Shown piece by piece: positions 34,641 through 45,287 of a DNA stretch of 64,000 nt (its first letter is position 1; the number at the start of each line of letters is the position of its first letter). Location of the stretch: contig NZ_KK211140.1 of NCBI RefSeq assembly GCF_000620465.1, positions 995,964 to 1,059,963 of the forward strand, given 5' to 3'. Below the pieces are notes generated by a model. It was given only the letters and a program-made list of their open reading frames with translations. It did no database searches and was not told the origin of the DNA. Made by a program: the position numbers and the translations under genes. Source of the stretch: Ralstonia sp. UNC404CL21Col. GTDB taxonomy: Bacteria; Pseudomonadota; Gammaproteobacteria; Burkholderiales; Burkholderiaceae.

Positions 34641-35449
34641 CGGACGGCATGCGCGCCTTCGTTGAAGACGCCAGCGGGCCGGGCTTCGCCACGGCGGTAG
34701 CCTGGCGGCCATCGCCTGCGCCGGATCTCGCACGTGTATGGGCGGCGGTGCAGCGCGTCCTGCCCAGCTTGCGCGGCGAGCAGGGCGGCGTGGCACCGGC
34801 GGGCGCGCTGCGCCTCGGAGACGACGATGCATTGCGCGCCCTGTGCGACCACTGGGCGCGTGCCTATCCGGAAGCTGGCGCCCATTACCTCGCCCTGCGG
34901 TGCTGGGGCCTGGCGATCTGGCAGCCGATCTATCTCTGCGTGATTGCAGTCCATCTGGATGCGCCTGTGCCCAGCCTGTCAGGTCTTGCACAGCCGATGA
35001 AGAACGGTTTTCCGAGCGGCCTGCACTTGCCTGCACAGGTGCCGGTTGAGGGGACGTTCGCTGCGCGAAGGGAAGTCGCCGCCACTGAGCTGCGCGCGTT
35101 CTGCGCGGCGATGCGTCGTGCGCTGAAACCGATGGTCTCGTTACACGATCGCGCTGCCGATCGGCTGCAAGCCGAGTGCGTGCTTGGCGCCCTCATGGCC
35201 GTGCGTCCGCATGTGCCGCTGTCCGATGCGGCCCTGGTAGCAGCCGGGGAAGACTGGCTCGCGCATCTTGGCATCTCCGGCGGATGCGGCTTCTTTGCCT
35301 ACCGCGCCCGAGACGGCACGCCCGCACTCGCCCTCGACCGCAAGGTCTGCTGTCACCATTTCCGCCGTCACGACGGAGAGAAGTGCAGCACGTGTCCGAA
35401 GCTCTCGCTGGACGCCCGCATCGCCCGCCTGGTGGCGGAAGCGGGCTGA
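34637..35449 (+). CDS. alcD: FhuF-like ferric siderophore reductase (AlcD-like)
   Basis: 270 residues. The C-terminus has Cys238-Cys239, Cys250 and Cys253 in the C-C-x10-C-x2-C arrangement that binds a [2Fe-2S] cluster in FhuF. The upstream part has the loose FhuF-type layout (L-A-L-R-C-W-G-L-A-I-W-Q-P-I-Y). The protein would reduce iron in the imported ferric hydroxamate in the cytoplasm. It sits at the place of alcD in Bordetella, coupled to alcC by ATGA and 95 bp before alcE. Confidence 0.82.
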   Translation: MTDGMRAFVEDASGPGFATAVAWRPSPAPDLARVWAAVQRVLPSLRGEQGGVAPAGALRLGDDDALRALCDHWARAYPEAGAHYLALRCWGLAIWQPIYLCVIAVHLDAPVPSLSGLAQPMKNGFPSGLHLPAQVPVEGTFAARREVAATELRAFCAAMRRALKPMVSLHDRAADRLQAECVLGALMAVRPHVPLSDAALVAAGEDWLAHLGISGGCGFFAYRARDGTPALALDRKVCCHHFRRHDGEKCSTCPKLSLDARIARLVAEAG

Positions 35450-35544
35450 CCGTCCCCGCGAGCACATTCCCCCGATACCCGATGGGGCGGATGTGGTTGG
35501 GCCCATTGCCAAACCGCCCGCCACACCGTGTTGGAGATTCTCCG

Positions 35545-36705
35545 ATGACTGATGTCGGACGCCTGGCGCACGTGATGCCAGCGCATACCCAATTGCCCGT
35601 CGCCGCGTATTTTGATGACGCCTTGTTCGCGTGCGAACTCGAAACGATCTTCAAGCAGTCTGCCTGCTACGTGGGCAGCGAAAAAGCCGTACCCGAATCC
35701 GGCGATTGGCGCCGCCTCCCACAGGAAGGCGGCGGCCGCGTGCTCGTTCGCAACGCTGGCGGCGTGGAGTTGATGTCCAACGTCTGCCGGCATCGCCAGG
35801 CGCTGATTCTTGGCGGTGAAACGGGCAATGTGCGCGGCCCCGCCAATGCCACCGGCAACTTGCGCACCGCCGGCGGCAATATCGTCTGCCCCTTGCACCG
35901 CTGGACGTACACAGACCACGGTGAACTGATCGGCGCGCCGCAGTTTCCCAGCACGCCATGCAAGAACCTGCAGCGCTTCACGCTGCGCAACTGCCATGGG
36001 TTGCTGTTCGAAGGCCCGCGCGATCCGGCACGCGATATGGCGCCGCTGTTCGCGCGTCCGGAATTCGACTTCGGTGACTACGTGCTCGATCACGTGGAAG
36101 TCCACCAGTGCAACTACAACTGGAAGACGTTCATCGAGGTCTATCTGGAGGATTACCACGTCGCGCCGTTCCACCCCGGCCTCGGCCACTTTGTCACCTG
36201 CGACAACCTTGAATGGGAGTTCGCCGACTGGTACAGCATGCAGCGCGTGGGCATCAACGAGGCGCTCAGCCAGCCGGGCTCCGATGTCTACGGCGCGTGG
36301 CACGATCGACTGCTGGACTACCGCCGTGGCGCACCGCCCGACTTTGGCGCGATCTGGGTGACGTATTTCCCGACCCACATGATCGAGCTGTATCCGCACG
36401 TGCTGGTGCTTTCCACGCTGTATCCGAAAGGGCCGCAGGACACCGTCAACGTGGTCGAGTTCTACTACCCGGAAGAGATCGCCGCGTTCGAGCGCGAATT
36501 CGTCGAAGCACAGCGCGCTGCGTATATGGAAACCTGCATCGAGGACGACGAGATTGGCGAACGCATGGATGCGGGTCGCCGTGCGCTGATGGAGCGCGGT
36601 GTGTCGGAAACGGGGCCTTACCAGTCGCCGCTCGAAGACGGCATGCAGCACTTCCACGCGTGGTACCGGCGCGTGATGGGCACGCTGCCCGTCGCCGACG
36701 TGTAA
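35545..36705 (+). CDS. alcE: Rieske non-heme iron oxygenase (AlcE-like)
   Basis: 386 residues from the ATG at 35545, with GGAG upstream, matching Bordetella AlcE (about 384). The Rieske centre is Cys81-x-His83 and Cys115-x2-His118, with a rather long 31-residue gap between the pairs. The mononuclear iron site is Asp203-Tyr-His205-x4-His210 in E-D-Y-H-V-A-P-F-H, with the third acidic ligand expected near the C-terminus. In alcaligin the ring carbon next to nitrogen is hydroxylated, and AlcE is the proposed enzyme. Its presence argues for alcaligin or a similar hydroxylated product rather than putrebactin or bisucaberin. Confidence 0.87.
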   Translation: MTDVGRLAHVMPAHTQLPVAAYFDDALFACELETIFKQSACYVGSEKAVPESGDWRRLPQEGGGRVLVRNAGGVELMSNVCRHRQALILGGETGNVRGPANATGNLRTAGGNIVCPLHRWTYTDHGELIGAPQFPSTPCKNLQRFTLRNCHGLLFEGPRDPARDMAPLFARPEFDFGDYVLDHVEVHQCNYNWKTFIEVYLEDYHVAPFHPGLGHFVTCDNLEWEFADWYSMQRVGINEALSQPGSDVYGAWHDRLLDYRRGAPPDFGAIWVTYFPTHMIELYPHVLVLSTLYPKGPQDTVNVVEFYYPEEIAAFEREFVEAQRAAYMETCIEDDEIGERMDAGRRALMERGVSETGPYQSPLEDGMQHFHAWYRRVMGTLPVADV

Positions 36706-36781
36706 CGCAGAGCCGCTGCTCTAGGTCAAGGCGCCGGGAAGGGGCGGCGTTACAATTCGCCGCTTCTTCCCAGGGTGCTTC

Positions 36782-38800
36782 ATGCCACGCGGCCTTGTTC
36801 TCGCTACGCCTCAGCTCACGTCGGACGGCACGCCGTTCTCCGCGCAGTACGACGACGTCTATCACAGCTCCGAAGGCGGTCTGGCGCAGGCGCATCACGT
36901 TTTCCTGGGCGGCAACGGCTTGCCAGGTGCATGGCAGGGCAAGCGCGCCTTCACCATCGTCGAAACCGGCTTCGGCCAGGGCCTGAATTTCCTCGCCACG
37001 TGGGCCGCATGGCGCGACGATCCGCAGCGTTGTGCGCGGCTCGATTTCGTCTCGATCGAGAAGCATCCATTCGATCGCGCGGGGTTGTCGGTCGTGCATC
37101 CAGCCAGCGGCGCGCTGGCCCCGCTCGCCGAGATGCTGCGTCGATCATGGCCCGTGCCGGTGCCCGGCGTGCATCGTTTGACCTTCGACGACGGCCGCGT
37201 CACGCTCACGCTGCTGCTCGGTGATGCGATGGAGACGCTGCCGCAACTCTCGTGCGCTGCCGACGCGTTTTATCTCGACGGGTTCTCTCCCGCAAAAAAC
37301 CCGGATCTGTGGCAGCCGCGCGTGTTCAAGCAGCTTGCGCGGGTGGCACGCGCCGGCGCGACATTGGCGACGTACACCGCCGCAGGATTCGTACGACGCG
37401 GCTTGCAGGAAGCCGGCTTCGAGGTACGCAAGGCGCCCGGTTTCGGCAGCAAGCGCGACATGACCGTCGCGCAGTTCCCGACCCATTGGCGCACGCGGCG
37501 CGGGCCGGTGGAAGCGCCAGTTTGGGGCCAGCGACACGCCATCGTGCTCGGCGCCGGGCTGGCAGGGTGCCCCATTGCGGAGCGGCTCGCGTCGCGCGGC
37601 TGGCGCGTCACCCTGGTCGACGAAAACGACGGCCACGCACGCGGCACCTCGGCGCATCGCGCAGCGGCCATGCATCCGCATGTATCCATCGACGACAGCG
37701 TGCTGTCGCGGCTATCGCGCGCAGGCAACCTCCTTGCGCGCCGCCATTGGGACGCGCTGGATTGCGCCGGCTTCGCCACAGGCTTCCAATGCACCGGCGT
37801 GCTGCAACTCGCTGAAGACGCCGACGACGCCACCGAGCAGCAACGGATCGTGCAAACGCTCGGCTATCCGACCGATTACATCGACTGGCTCAATGTAGAG
37901 GAGGCCGCGCAACGCGTCGGCGCCAGCGTGCCGCAGGGCGGCTGGTGGTTTGCGCAAGCCGGCTGGGTCGCTCCGCCGGATATTTGCCGCGCCAATCTAG
38001 CCGCTGCCGGTACTGCAATCGACACACGCTGGAATACGCACGTTGGATCGCTGCGCCAAGACGGCGATCAATGGCAGGCGTTGGATGCGCAGGGCGCTGT
38101 GATTGCGAGTGCGCCGGTCATCGTTCTGGCCAATAGTCTCGGAGCGGCACGTCTGGCACCACTGAATTCCGCGTCGCTCAAGCCGGTGCGCGGTCAACTC
38201 ACGGATGTGCCCGTCGCCGGGTTTGAGGCGGGCCTCGCATGGCCGAAAGCCGTTGTTTGCGGCAATGGCTATCTGCTGCCTGCCGAGCCGGGCGCGCGGT
38301 CGGTGCGCATAGGCTCCTCATTCCAACCGGGTGAATCCGATCTGACGGAGCGTGTCGCCGATCATGCCGCCAACCTCCGGCGGCTGGCCGGATTGCAGCC
38401 TCAGCAATCGGGCGCGCTGGCGAAGCTCGACGTGGCGCAACTGCATGGCTATGTCGGTGTGCGGTGCGTCTCGGCCAATCGGTTGCCATTGATCGGCCCG
38501 CTGGTGGATGAGGCGGCGGCCACGGCGCCCGGCTTCCGTTTGCGTGGTCCGCATGCACAGCTGCCTCGCCTTGCCGGGCTGTATGCAGCACTTGCGTACG
38601 GCTCCCGGGGCCTCACATGGTCGGTACTGGGCGCAGAGTTGCTGGCGGCGCAGATCGACGGTGGCCCGCTCCCGCTGGAATCGGACCTGGTTGCGGCGCT
38701 TGACCCCGGCCGGTTTGTTCTGCGTGCGTTGCAGCATGGGCACCATCAAGGACAGGGCGCGACACCCCCGGAAAACGAAGCCGCGGAACCGCTGGATTAA
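36782..38800 (+). CDS. mnmC: Bifunctional tRNA mnm5s2U34 methyltransferase / FAD-dependent cmnm5s2U34 oxidoreductase
   Basis: 672 residues, the usual MnmC length. The N-terminal methyltransferase (about 1-235) has the SAM motif [12 protein letters not shown] and [14 protein letters not shown]. The C-terminal oxidase (about 250-650) has the FAD motif V-L-G-A-G-L-A-G-C and H-R-A-A-A-M-H-P-H. It converts cmnm5s2U to nm5s2U and then to mnm5s2U at the wobble base of several tRNAs. It lies between alcE and tig, apparently as its own unit. Confidence 0.95.
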   Translation: MPRGLVLATPQLTSDGTPFSAQYDDVYHSSEGGLAQAHHVFLGGNGLPGAWQGKRAFTIVETGFGQGLNFLATWAAWRDDPQRCARLDFVSIEKHPFDRAGLSVVHPASGALAPLAEMLRRSWPVPVPGVHRLTFDDGRVTLTLLLGDAMETLPQLSCAADAFYLDGFSPAKNPDLWQPRVFKQLARVARAGATLATYTAAGFVRRGLQEAGFEVRKAPGFGSKRDMTVAQFPTHWRTRRGPVEAPVWGQRHAIVLGAGLAGCPIAERLASRGWRVTLVDENDGHARGTSAHRAAAMHPHVSIDDSVLSRLSRAGNLLARRHWDALDCAGFATGFQCTGVLQLAEDADDATEQQRIVQTLGYPTDYIDWLNVEEAAQRVGASVPQGGWWFAQAGWVAPPDICRANLAAAGTAIDTRWNTHVGSLRQDGDQWQALDAQGAVIASAPVIVLANSLGAARLAPLNSASLKPVRGQLTDVPVAGFEAGLAWPKAVVCGNGYLLPAEPGARSVRIGSSFQPGESDLTERVADHAANLRRLAGLQPQQSGALAKLDVAQLHGYVGVRCVSANRLPLIGPLVDEAAATAPGFRLRGPHAQLPRLAGLYAALAYGSRGLTWSVLGAELLAAQIDGGPLPLESDLVAALDPGRFVLRALQHGHHQGQGATPPENEAAEPLD

Positions 38801-39044
38801 CACGCGGTTTGAAGGGTTTTCCTAGCGTTCCGACCCAAAAAATCAGGGCCGCCGAACGTTCCATGCCATAATATGCGTTTTGCGTTTGCCAGCCTGAACG
38901 CGCCCGTTGTGCCGTGCATTGTCCAGTCAAGCGGCCCTCGCGCCGCATTCCTGCAAGCCCGGCAACACCAAGAACTTTGAACCACGGCTGCTGCTGGCGC
39001 TGCGCCGTTCGACGCAACCATCTTCTGAATCTGGAATTACGACC

Positions 39045-40388
39045 ATGTCGACTATCGAAAACCTCGGCAAGCTTGATCGCAAAGTGACCCTGGCTGTCCC
39101 GAAGGCCGAAGTGGAGCAAGAGAAGCAAAGCCGTCTGGCGCGTCTGTCCAAGACCGTCAAGATGTCCGGCTTCCGCCCGGGCAAGGTCCCGATGAAGATG
39201 GTCGAGAAGCAATACGGCCAACAAGTCGAATTCGAAGTGCGCTACGACAAGGCTGCCCGCCAGTTCTTCGACATCACGAACGAGCAGGGCGTGAAGGTTG
39301 CCGGCCAACCGCGCTTCGAACTGAAGACCGAAGGCGTGGCTGACGATCAAGTCGCCTTCGACGCGACGTTCGAGGTGTATCCGGAAGTGAAGCTCGGCGA
39401 TTTGGCCGGCGCGGAACTGACCCGCACCAAGACCGAAATCACCGACGCCGAGATCGACAAGACTCTCGACATCCTGCGCAAGCAGCGCGTGCACTACCAT
39501 CCGCGCGGCGAAGCCGGCGACCACGGCGACGGCGGTGCAGCGGTTGCACAGAATGGCGACCGCGTGACGGTCGATTTCGTCGGCACGATCGACGGCGTGG
39601 AATTCGCCGGCGGCAAGGCTGAAGGCTTCAGCTTCGTGCTTGGCGAAGGCCGTATGCTGCCCGAGTTCGAGCAAGCCACCCTGGGCCTGAAGCAAGGCGA
39701 GTCGAAGAAATTCCCGTTGGCGTTCCCCGAGGACTACCACGGCAAGGACGTCGCCGGTAAGACTGCTGAATTCACGGTCACGCTCAAGCAAGTCGAGTGG
39801 GCGCACCTGCCGGAAGTCAACGAAGCCTTCGCACAATCGCTCGGCATCGCCGACGGCAACCTCGACAAGATGCGCGCCGACATCCGCGAAAACCTGGAGC
39901 GTGAAGTCAAGCGCCGCACGCACGCGCTGCTCAAGGACCAAGTCATGGAAGCGCTGCTGAAGGTGGCAGAGCTTGACGTGCCGAAGTCGCTGGTCGAGCA
40001 AGATCAAGAGCGCCTGGTCGAAATGGCCCGCCGCGACCTCGAATCGCGCGGCATGCCGAACGCCAAGAACATGCCGATCCCGGCCGAAATGTTCACGCAG
40101 CAAGCTGAGCGCCGCGTGAAGCTGGGTCTGGTGCTGGCCGAAGTGGTGAAGGCCCACGGCCTGGAAGCCAAGCCGGAGCAGATCAAGGCGGAAATCGAAG
40201 AGTTCGCCAAGAGCTACGAAGATCCGAAGGAAGTCATCCGTTGGTACTACGGCGACCAACAGCGCTTGGCCGAGATGGAAGCCTACGTGCTCGAAAACAA
40301 CGTGGTAAATTTTGTGTGCGACAAGGCCAAGGTCACTGACAAGGTCGTGTCGTTCGAAGAGCTGACCGCCACGCCGGCGCAAGGCTGA
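39045..40388 (+). CDS. tig: Trigger factor chaperone / peptidyl-prolyl isomerase
   Basis: 447 residues from the ATG at 39045 ([20 protein letters not shown]); the longer open frame upstream has no homology-like content. The ribosome-binding domain carries G-F-R-P-G-K-V-P (about 42-49). The FKBP-type isomerase domain is about 165-250 ([16 protein letters not shown]-x-G-G). The helical C-terminal domain follows. It binds nascent chains at the ribosome exit. It heads the tig-clpP-clpX-lon cluster, 41 bp before clpP. Confidence 0.97.
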   Translation: MSTIENLGKLDRKVTLAVPKAEVEQEKQSRLARLSKTVKMSGFRPGKVPMKMVEKQYGQQVEFEVRYDKAARQFFDITNEQGVKVAGQPRFELKTEGVADDQVAFDATFEVYPEVKLGDLAGAELTRTKTEITDAEIDKTLDILRKQRVHYHPRGEAGDHGDGGAAVAQNGDRVTVDFVGTIDGVEFAGGKAEGFSFVLGEGRMLPEFEQATLGLKQGESKKFPLAFPEDYHGKDVAGKTAEFTVTLKQVEWAHLPEVNEAFAQSLGIADGNLDKMRADIRENLEREVKRRTHALLKDQVMEALLKVAELDVPKSLVEQDQERLVEMARRDLESRGMPNAKNMPIPAEMFTQQAERRVKLGLVLAEVVKAHGLEAKPEQIKAEIEEFAKSYEDPKEVIRWYYGDQQRLAEMEAYVLENNVVNFVCDKAKVTDKVVSFEELTATPAQG

Positions 40389-40429
40389 TTCGATCGATAG
40401 AGTTTCCGAAATAAGCACCGGAGAACCGC

Positions 40430-41077
40430 ATGATCCGCAATGAACTGATCGACCAACTTGCCCGTACCCAGGCTTCCGCGCTCGAAACGCAGGGGCTCGG
40501 TCTGGTGCCGATGGTGGTCGAGCAGTCGGGCCGCGGCGAGCGCGCCTACGATATCTACTCGCGCCTGCTCAAGGAGCGAGTGATCTTCATGGTGGGCGAG
40601 GTCAACGACCAGACTGCCAACCTCGTGGTGGCACAGTTGCTGTTTTTGGAAAGCGAGAATCCGGACAAGGACATCTCGCTGTACATCAATTCGCCGGGTG
40701 GTTCGGTCTCGTCCGGCCTGGCGATGTACGACACGATGCAGTTCATCAAGCCTGACGTGTCGACGCTGTGCATGGGCATGGCAGCCAGCATGGGCGCGTT
40801 CCTGCTCGCGGCCGGTGCCAAGGGCAAGCGTCTGGCGCTGCCGAACTCGCGCATCATGATTCACCAGCCGCTGGGCGGTGCGCGCGGCCAAGCCTCCGAC
40901 ATCGAGATCCAGGCGCGCGAGATTCTGTATCTGCGCGAGCGTCTGAACACGGTGCTCTCGGAGGCGACCGGTCAGCCCGTCGATAAGATCGCGCGCGACA
41001 CGGATCGTGATAACTTCATGAGCAGCGAACAGGCCAAGGAATACGGCCTGATCGATCAGGTTATCGCGAAGCGCTGA
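40430..41077 (+). CDS. clpP: ATP-dependent Clp protease proteolytic subunit
   Basis: 215 residues. The catalytic triad is Ser120 (G-M-A-A-S-M-G-A-F), His145 (I-M-I-H-Q-P-L-G-G) and Asp194 (R-D-T-D-R-D), each offset by 23 from the E. coli mature numbering, so an N-terminal propeptide is expected. It forms the 14-mer degradation chamber used by ClpX and ClpA. It is followed by an intrinsic terminator and then clpX, so clpX may be made partly by readthrough and partly from its own promoter. Confidence 0.97.
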   Translation: MIRNELIDQLARTQASALETQGLGLVPMVVEQSGRGERAYDIYSRLLKERVIFMVGEVNDQTANLVVAQLLFLESENPDKDISLYINSPGGSVSSGLAMYDTMQFIKPDVSTLCMGMAASMGAFLLAAGAKGKRLALPNSRIMIHQPLGGARGQASDIEIQAREILYLRERLNTVLSEATGQPVDKIARDTDRDNFMSSEQAKEYGLIDQVIAKR

Positions 41078-41168
41078 AGTGTCGATGTAATGCGTCGATG
41101 TGTGTAGATGGTGGCTGGTGCGTTTTACGGCACACCGGCTAACCGCACGAAACATGTCAAGCGGTGTC

Positions 41169-41195
41169 AAAAACGAGGCTTCGCGCCTCGTTTTT
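41169..41195 (+). terminator. Intrinsic terminator between clpP and clpX
   Basis: AAAAACGAGGC (41169-41179) pairs with GCCTCGTTTTT (41185-41195) around TTCGC, with the T-run in the 3' arm. It separates tig-clpP from clpX. Confidence 0.88.
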
Positions 41196-41269
41196 GCTTA
41201 GAACAACACCTGCGGATCGTCGCCAGATAATTTGGCGTATGATGCTGCCAAGAACTACTGGTAATCGTT

Positions 41270-42544
41270 ATGGCGGACAAGAAAGGCTCGACTGGCGAAA
41301 AGCTGCTGTACTGCTCGTTTTGCGGCAAGAGCCAGCATGAGGTCAAGAAACTGATTGCCGGCCCCTCGGTCTTCATCTGCGATGAATGTATCGACCTGTG
41401 CAACGAAATCATCCGGGACGAAGCCGCCATCTCCGAAAAGGAAGGTGGTCTGGCGGTCAAGTCCGATCTGCCCACACCGCATGAAATCCGCCAAAGCCTG
41501 GACCAATATGTGATTGGTCAGGAGCAGGCCAAGAAGATCCTGGCGGTCGCGGTCTACAACCATTACAAGCGTTTGAAGCACCTCGGCAAGAAGGACGATG
41601 TCGAGCTGTCGAAGAGCAACATCCTGCTCATCGGGCCGACTGGCTCGGGCAAGACCCTGCTTGCTCAAACGCTGGCGCGTCTGTTGAACGTGCCATTCGT
41701 CATCGCCGACGCCACCACGCTGACTGAAGCCGGCTACGTGGGCGAGGACGTCGAAAACATCATCCAGAAGCTGCTGCAGAACTGCAATTACGAGGTGGAC
41801 AAGGCCCAGCGCGGCATCGTCTACATCGACGAGATCGACAAGATTTCGCGCAAGTCTGACAACCCTTCCATTACTCGGGACGTTTCTGGGGAAGGTGTGC
41901 AGCAGGCGCTGCTCAAGCTGGTGGAAGGAACGATGGCTTCGGTGCCGCCGCAAGGTGGCCGCAAGCATCCGAATCAGGACTTCCTGCAGGTTGATACGAC
42001 CAACATCCTGTTCATCTGCGGCGGCGCGTTCGACGGTCTGGAAAAGATCATCATGCAGCGCTCTGACAAGACCGGTATCGGTTTCGGTGCAGAAGTGCAG
42101 AGCAAGGAAGAGCGCGACGTCAGCGAAGTGCTGCCGCAAGTGGAGCCGGAAGATCTCATCAAGTTCGGCCTGATTCCCGAGTTGATCGGCCGTCTGCCCG
42201 TGGTGGCGACGCTGGCCAAGCTCGATGAAGCTGCCTTGATGGAAATTCTGGTCGAGCCCAAGAACGCAATCGTCAAGCAGTACCAGAAGCTGCTGGCAAT
42301 GGAAGGGGTGGAGCTGGAAATTCGTCCGAGCGCGCTGACGGCAATCGCCCGCAAGGCGATCAAGCGCAAGACGGGGGCGCGTGGTTTGCGTTCCATCGTC
42401 GAGCACGCTTTGATGGATGTGATGTATGACCTCCCCAACCACAAGGGTGTGCAAAAGGTGGTGATCGATGAAAGTACGATCTCCGACGAAGGCAAGCCCT
42501 TGCTGATTTACGAAGAGCAACCCAAGGTTGCAGGTTCCAACTGA
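41270..42544 (+). CDS. clpX: ATP-dependent Clp protease ATP-binding subunit ClpX
   Basis: 424 residues. The N-terminal zinc-binding domain has Y-C-S-F-C-G-K and [10 protein letters not shown]. The AAA+ core has Walker A G-P-T-G-S-G-K-T (about 122-129), Walker B V-Y-I-D-E-I-D-K, and [10 protein letters not shown], the region with the ClpP-facing and pore loops. It unfolds tagged substrates and feeds them to ClpP. It is followed by its own terminator. Confidence 0.98.
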   Translation: MADKKGSTGEKLLYCSFCGKSQHEVKKLIAGPSVFICDECIDLCNEIIRDEAAISEKEGGLAVKSDLPTPHEIRQSLDQYVIGQEQAKKILAVAVYNHYKRLKHLGKKDDVELSKSNILLIGPTGSGKTLLAQTLARLLNVPFVIADATTLTEAGYVGEDVENIIQKLLQNCNYEVDKAQRGIVYIDEIDKISRKSDNPSITRDVSGEGVQQALLKLVEGTMASVPPQGGRKHPNQDFLQVDTTNILFICGGAFDGLEKIIMQRSDKTGIGFGAEVQSKEERDVSEVLPQVEPEDLIKFGLIPELIGRLPVVATLAKLDEAALMEILVEPKNAIVKQYQKLLAMEGVELEIRPSALTAIARKAIKRKTGARGLRSIVEHALMDVMYDLPNHKGVQKVVIDESTISDEGKPLLIYEEQPKVAGSN

Positions 42545-42587
42545 CGCGAATGCCCGGCCGGGATGCGCCGTATGCGTCCCATGCAGG

Positions 42588-42616
42588 AAGCCGTTCGCTC
42601 GCGAGCGGCTTTTTTT
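42588..42616 (+). terminator. Intrinsic terminator of clpX
   Basis: AAGCCG (42588-42593) pairs with CGGCTT (42606-42611), with inner self-complementary CGCTCGCGAGCG, followed by a run of T residues. It lies about 45 bp after the clpX stop. Confidence 0.8.
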
Positions 42617-42657
42617 GCTTCGGGAAACCGGGTCGGCATGCGACTTGCAGCAGCGGT

Positions 42658-42685
42658 CTTGTAAAACCGTCGCTGTGCCCAATTT
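42658..42685 (+). promoter_or_regulatory. Candidate sigma-32 heat-shock promoter of lon
   Basis: CTTGTAAA (42658-42665) and CCCAATTT (42678-42685) are separated by 12 nt and resemble the sigma-32 consensus CTTGAAA / CCCCATnT. They lie about 30 bp before the lon start. Heat-shock control of lon is established in other proteobacteria; the match here is approximate. Confidence 0.5.
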
Positions 42686-42714
42686 AGCCCTTACATGACT
42701 TTCTGGGGAAAATA

Positions 42715-45129
42715 ATGTCCGGAACCCAACTTTTACCCGCTGAGCAGATTCGCCTGCCGCTGTTGCCGCTGCGTGACGTGGTGGTGTTTCCGCACATGGT
42801 GATTCCGCTGTTCGTGGGGCGCCCCAAATCCATCAAGGCGCTGGAAGCTGCGATGGAGGCGGGCAAGAGCATCATGCTCGTGGCGCAAAAGACCGCCGCC
42901 AAGGACGAGCCGACCGACAAGGATCTGTACGAGGTCGGCTGTATCGCCAACATTCTGCAGATGCTGAAGCTGCCGGACGGCACCGTGAAGGTGCTGGTCG
43001 AGGGCACGCAGCGCGCCAACATCCTGTCCGTCACCGACGACGAATCGCACTTTTTCTGCGAAGCCGTGCCCGTCGGCCCGGAACCCACTGAATCGGCTGA
43101 GACCGAGGCGCTGCGTCGCGCCATCGTGTCGCAGTTCGATCAGTACGTGAAGCTGAACAAGAAGATCCCGCCGGAGATCCTGACTTCGTTGTCGGGCATC
43201 GACGAGCCGGGTCGTCTGGCTGACACCATCGCTGCGCACCTGCCGATCAAGCTCGAGCAGAAGCAGAAGATTCTCGAGATGTTCAACGTGACGGAACGCC
43301 TGGAGAGCCTGCTGTCGCAGCTTGAGGGCGAGATCGACATTCTGCAGGTGGAAAAGCGCATCCGCGGCCGCGTCAAGCGCCAGATGGAGAAGAGCCAGCG
43401 CGAGTACTACCTGAACGAGCAGGTCAAGGCCATCCAGAAGGAACTGGGCGAAGGCGAGGAAGGCGCCGATCTCGAAGAGCTGGACAAGAAGATCAAGGCC
43501 GCCCGCATGCCGAAGGAGGCCAAGAAGAAGGCCGAGTCCGAGTTCAAGAAGCTCAAGCTGATGTCGCCGATGTCGGCCGAGGCAACGGTCGTGCGCAACT
43601 ACATCGACACGTTGGTCGGTCTGCCGTGGCGCAAGAAGAGCAAGGTCAACAACGACCTGTCGAATGCCGAGCAGGTTTTGGATCAGGACCATTACGGCCT
43701 GGAGAAGGTCAAGGAACGCATCCTTGAGTACCTTGCAGTGCAACAGCGCGTGGACAAGCTGAAGGCGCCGATCCTGTGCCTCGTGGGGCCGCCTGGTGTT
43801 GGCAAGACCTCGCTCGGGCAGTCGGTGGCGCGTGCAACGAACCGCAAGTTCGTGCGCATGGCGCTGGGTGGCGTGCGTGACGAGGCCGAGATTCGCGGTC
43901 ACCGCCGTACGTACATCGGGTCGATGCCCGGCAAGATTCTGCAGAGCCTGACCAAGGTCGGCGTGCGCAATCCGCTGTTCCTGCTGGACGAGATCGACAA
44001 GATGGGTGCGGACTTCCGCGGCGACCCGTCGTCGGCCTTGCTCGAAGTGCTGGACCCGGAACAGAACCACACGTTCCAGGACCACTATATCGAAGTGGAC
44101 TTCGACCTGTCGGATGTGATGTTCGTGGCGACGTCGAACTCGCTGAACATTCCGGCGCCGTTGCTGGACCGGATGGAAGTGATTCGCCTGTCGGGCTACA
44201 CGGAGGACGAAAAGGTCAACATCGCCCGTCGCTACTTGCTGCCCAAGCAGATCAAGAATAATGGTCTGAAGGAAGGCGAGATCGAGGTGACCGAAGCCGC
44301 GCTGCGCGACATCATCCGCTATTACACGCGGGAAGCTGGTGTGCGTTCGCTCGAGCGCGAGGTTTCGAAGATCTGCCGCAAGGTGGTCAAGCAGTTGCTG
44401 CTGAAGAAGGAAGCCGGCACGTCTGTGAAGGTGGATTCGGACAACCTGGACAAATTCCTCGGCGTGCGTCGCTTCGACTTTGGTCTGGCCGGCAAGGAAG
44501 ATCAGGTCGGCCAGGTGACCGGTTTGGCATGGACGGAAGTGGGCGGCGATCTGCTGACCATCGAAGCCGCGCTGATGCCGGGCAAGGGCAACATCACCCG
44601 CACCGGTTCGTTGGGCGACGTGATGAAGGAGTCGGTCGAGGCTGCGCGCTCGGTGGTGCGTTCGCGTTCGGCGCGCCTGGGTATCAAGGATGAGATGTTC
44701 GAGAAGCGCGACATCCACATCCACGTGCCCGAAGGTGCGACGCCCAAGGACGGTCCGTCGGCAGGTATTGCGATGACGACGGCGCTGGTGTCGGTGCTGA
44801 CCGGAATTCCGGTGCGCGCTGATGTGGCAATGACCGGCGAAATCACGCTGCGCGGCGAGGTGTTGCCGATCGGCGGCTTGAAGGAAAAGCTGCTGGCTGC
44901 ACACCGTGGCGGCATCAAGCTGGCGCTGATTCCGGAAGAGAACGTCAAGGACTTGGCGGACATTCCGGACAACGTGAAGAACAGCATCGAAATTCAGCCG
45001 GTGCGCTGGATCGATAAGGTGCTGGAGCTGGCGCTGGTGCGTAAGCCGGAGCCGCTGCCGGAAGAGGAAGCCAAGCCTGCGCCCGCCAAGGGCGACGACG
45101 GCAAGTCGCAGGAAATGGTGCATCACTGA
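42715..45129 (+). CDS. lon: ATP-dependent Lon protease
   Basis: 804 residues. The N-terminal LAN domain begins [15 protein letters not shown]. Walker A is [10 protein letters not shown] (about 360-369) and Walker B is F-L-L-D-E-I-D-K. The protease domain has Ser682 in P-K-D-G-P-S-A-G and the partner Lys about 43 residues later in [10 protein letters not shown]. It degrades misfolded and regulatory proteins in the cytoplasm. The gene has its own probable heat-shock promoter and a terminator after it. Confidence 0.98.
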   Translation: MSGTQLLPAEQIRLPLLPLRDVVVFPHMVIPLFVGRPKSIKALEAAMEAGKSIMLVAQKTAAKDEPTDKDLYEVGCIANILQMLKLPDGTVKVLVEGTQRANILSVTDDESHFFCEAVPVGPEPTESAETEALRRAIVSQFDQYVKLNKKIPPEILTSLSGIDEPGRLADTIAAHLPIKLEQKQKILEMFNVTERLESLLSQLEGEIDILQVEKRIRGRVKRQMEKSQREYYLNEQVKAIQKELGEGEEGADLEELDKKIKAARMPKEAKKKAESEFKKLKLMSPMSAEATVVRNYIDTLVGLPWRKKSKVNNDLSNAEQVLDQDHYGLEKVKERILEYLAVQQRVDKLKAPILCLVGPPGVGKTSLGQSVARATNRKFVRMALGGVRDEAEIRGHRRTYIGSMPGKILQSLTKVGVRNPLFLLDEIDKMGADFRGDPSSALLEVLDPEQNHTFQDHYIEVDFDLSDVMFVATSNSLNIPAPLLDRMEVIRLSGYTEDEKVNIARRYLLPKQIKNNGLKEGEIEVTEAALRDIIRYYTREAGVRSLEREVSKICRKVVKQLLLKKEAGTSVKVDSDNLDKFLGVRRFDFGLAGKEDQVGQVTGLAWTEVGGDLLTIEAALMPGKGNITRTGSLGDVMKESVEAARSVVRSRSARLGIKDEMFEKRDIHIHVPEGATPKDGPSAGIAMTTALVSVLTGIPVRADVAMTGEITLRGEVLPIGGLKEKLLAAHRGGIKLALIPEENVKDLADIPDNVKNSIEIQPVRWIDKVLELALVRKPEPLPEEEAKPAPAKGDDGKSQEMVHH

Positions 45130-45153
45130 CACCGCGGCCTGCCAAGGTTGAAG

Positions 45154-45182
45154 AAGGGCCCGACATGTTCGGGCCCTTTTTC
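45154..45182 (+). terminator. Intrinsic terminator of lon
   Basis: AAGGGCCCGA (45154-45163) pairs with TCGGGCCCTT (45169-45178) around a 5-nt loop, followed by TTT. It lies 24 bp after the lon stop. Confidence 0.88.
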
Positions 45183-45221
45183 TTTGCACAGGCTACGACG
45201 TGTAGCACGCAGTTCTTCGCC

Positions 45222-45250
45222 TTGACACGTCGATTGACGGCCACTTTAAT
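45222..45250 (+). promoter_or_regulatory. Sigma-70 promoter of the HU gene
   Basis: TTGACA (45222-45227) and TTTAAT (45245-45250) are separated by exactly 17 nt. They lie 37 bp upstream of the HU start codon, with GGGAGG as the ribosome-binding site just before it. Confidence 0.8.
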
Positions 45251-45287
45251 GAATCCACACTGAGCGGGTGTTCGGGGAGGTGGCACG

